A stretch of 6,431 nucleotides of DNA from contig JAFYMA010000229.1 in the NCBI GenBank assembly GCA_017556845.1, forward strand, positions 1 to 6,431, given 5' to 3'. Position 1 is the first letter of the stretch, and each line of letters opens with the position of its first letter. This DNA is from Clostridia bacterium (lineage in GTDB: Bacteria > Bacillota > Clostridia > Oscillospirales > CAG-272). Position numbers and translations under genes: made by a program. Shown piece by piece: positions 5,990 through 6,431 of this stretch. Below the pieces are notes generated by a model. That model searched no databases and was not told the DNA's origin. It saw nothing but the letters and a program-made list of their open reading frames with translations.

Positions 5990-6025
5990 AAAAAGCGTAG
6001 GGAACGAAAGCTCCTTACGCTTTTT
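5990..6025 (+). terminator. Bidirectional terminator between the small gene and the methyltransferase gene
   Basis: AAAAAGCGTAGGGA (5990-6003) pairs with TCCTTACGCTTTTT (6012-6025) as a 14-bp stem including one G-U pair and an 8-base loop. A5 on the left and T5 on the right mean it can work on either strand. It therefore probably ends both the small gene (stop 5972) and the convergent gene (stop 6081). Confidence 0.88.
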
Positions 6026-6040
6026 ATGTTGCAAAGTGCT

Positions 6041-6075
6041 GAATGAATACGGATTTTTTATAGCGGTGTTCATTC
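6041..6075. repeat. Imperfect inverted repeat downstream of the methyltransferase gene
   Basis: GAATGAATAC (6041-6050) pairs with GTGTTCATTC (6066-6075) over 10 positions with one G-U pair, around a 15-base loop. No T tract follows on either strand, so it is not a standard terminator. It could be a 3' mRNA stem of the minus-strand transcript. Confidence 0.45.
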
Positions 6076-6080
6076 GTGCG

Positions 6081-6431
6081 TTATTGTCGGCGTTTTTTCG
6101 ATCTTCTGCCGATATATCTGTTTACGGTTTTTTTGTAGTTCAGATATTCCTGTCCGAATGACGAAAGCAGGAATTCCTCTTCCACGTTTACTATCTGCAA
6201 ATGAAATATAAAAGTACCGAGAGTTGACAGTATAAACAGTATCGGATTGAAAAACATCAGTAAGATTCCGATATAAACAAGATCAAAGCCTAAAAATGCA
6301 GGATTTCTGCTGAATGCGTAAATGCCCGTTGTTACAAGGGCTGTTTTTTCGTTTTTGCTGACACCGGCACGCCAGCTGTCAGCCATTTGCAATACGGAAA
6401 AAATGAATATGCAATTGCCGAAAACCGCCAA
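6081..6431 (-). CDS. C-terminal part of an isoprenylcysteine carboxyl methyltransferase/PEMT-like membrane methyltransferase (5' end outside window)
   Basis: The frame is open from the window's right edge to a TAA at 6083-6081, giving about 117 visible residues. The TTG at the edge has no ribosome binding site context in view and is treated as an internal leucine. The sequence has ADSWRAGV, then LVTTGIYAFSRNPAFLGFDL, the SAM-binding signature region of ICMT/PEMT-fold methyltransferases. Two hydrophobic helices follow (about YIGILLMFFNPILFILSTLG). EEEFLLSSFGQEYLNYKKTVNRYIG near the end is the other hallmark, with its conserved Glu-Glu and Arg-Tyr. Such proteins methylate membrane-associated substrates using S-adenosylmethionine. 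In bacteria, which lack CaaX prenylation, the substrate is generally unknown. The basic end GRRSKKRRQ is probably cytoplasmic. Confidence 0.88.
   Translation of the reverse strand: MAVFGNCIFIFSVLQMADSWRAGVSKNEKTALVTTGIYAFSRNPAFLGFDLVYIGILLMFFNPILFILSTLGTFIFHLQIVNVEEEFLLSSFGQEYLNYKKTVNRYIGRRSKKRRQ

Noticed and set aside
6041..6075. Inverted repeat considered as terminator of the methyltransferase gene
   Set aside because: It has a large loop and no T tract; the hairpin at 5990-6025 is a better terminator for both genes.
6429..6431. TTG at the window edge as the start of the methyltransferase
   Set aside because: Family members have additional N-terminal transmembrane helices, so the gene continues beyond the window.

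Overview
The window looks like chromosomal DNA of a gut-type Clostridia bacterium (Bacillota), probably Oscillospiraceae/Ruminococcus-like. This is inferred from a moderate-to-low G+C content, strong purine-rich ribosome binding sites, consensus sigma-A promoters with TGN-extended -10 boxes, compact intrinsic terminators, and protein families typical of that group. I cannot fix the genus from the sequence alone. No rRNA, tRNA, insertion sequence or CRISPR array is visible.

Layout. (1) Bases 1-1782, + strand: the 3' end of a zinc-ribbon/membrane-anchor protein gene, then a secreted, membrane-anchored protein with two TPM domains, closed by a strong terminator. (2) Bases 1810-3173, + strand: a single-gene unit with its own perfect consensus promoter and terminator. 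It encodes a CARF-domain protein with a Card1/Can2 (DUF1887)-type nuclease domain, a family of cyclic-oligoadenylate-activated effectors usually linked to type III CRISPR systems. No cas gene or CRISPR array is visible here. (3) Bases 3172-5630, - strand: a two-gene operon transcribed from a perfect consensus promoter at about 5602-5630, with a MATE efflux transporter first and an L-asparaginase-family protein second. (4) Bases 5687-6025, + strand: a small monocistronic gene for a 75-residue helical protein that resembles RiPP leader (Nif11/NHLP-like) segments but has no recognisable core peptide. (5) Bases 6081-6431, - strand: the C-terminal part of an isoprenylcysteine carboxyl methyltransferase/PEMT-like integral membrane methyltransferase, running off the window.

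The most notable points are the stand-alone Card1-like effector, with Ser-Cys-Lys where a Glu-x-Lys is expected and a winged-helix-like insert. Next is an internal duplication in the TPM gene, whose first 240 bp are 96% identical while the next 111 bp are only 76% identical, which suggests gene conversion. The asparaginase homologue appears to lack the usual catalytic lysine, and the small leader-like protein is of unknown role. Apart from the two operons, the genes look like independently regulated housekeeping or accessory units and not one pathway.
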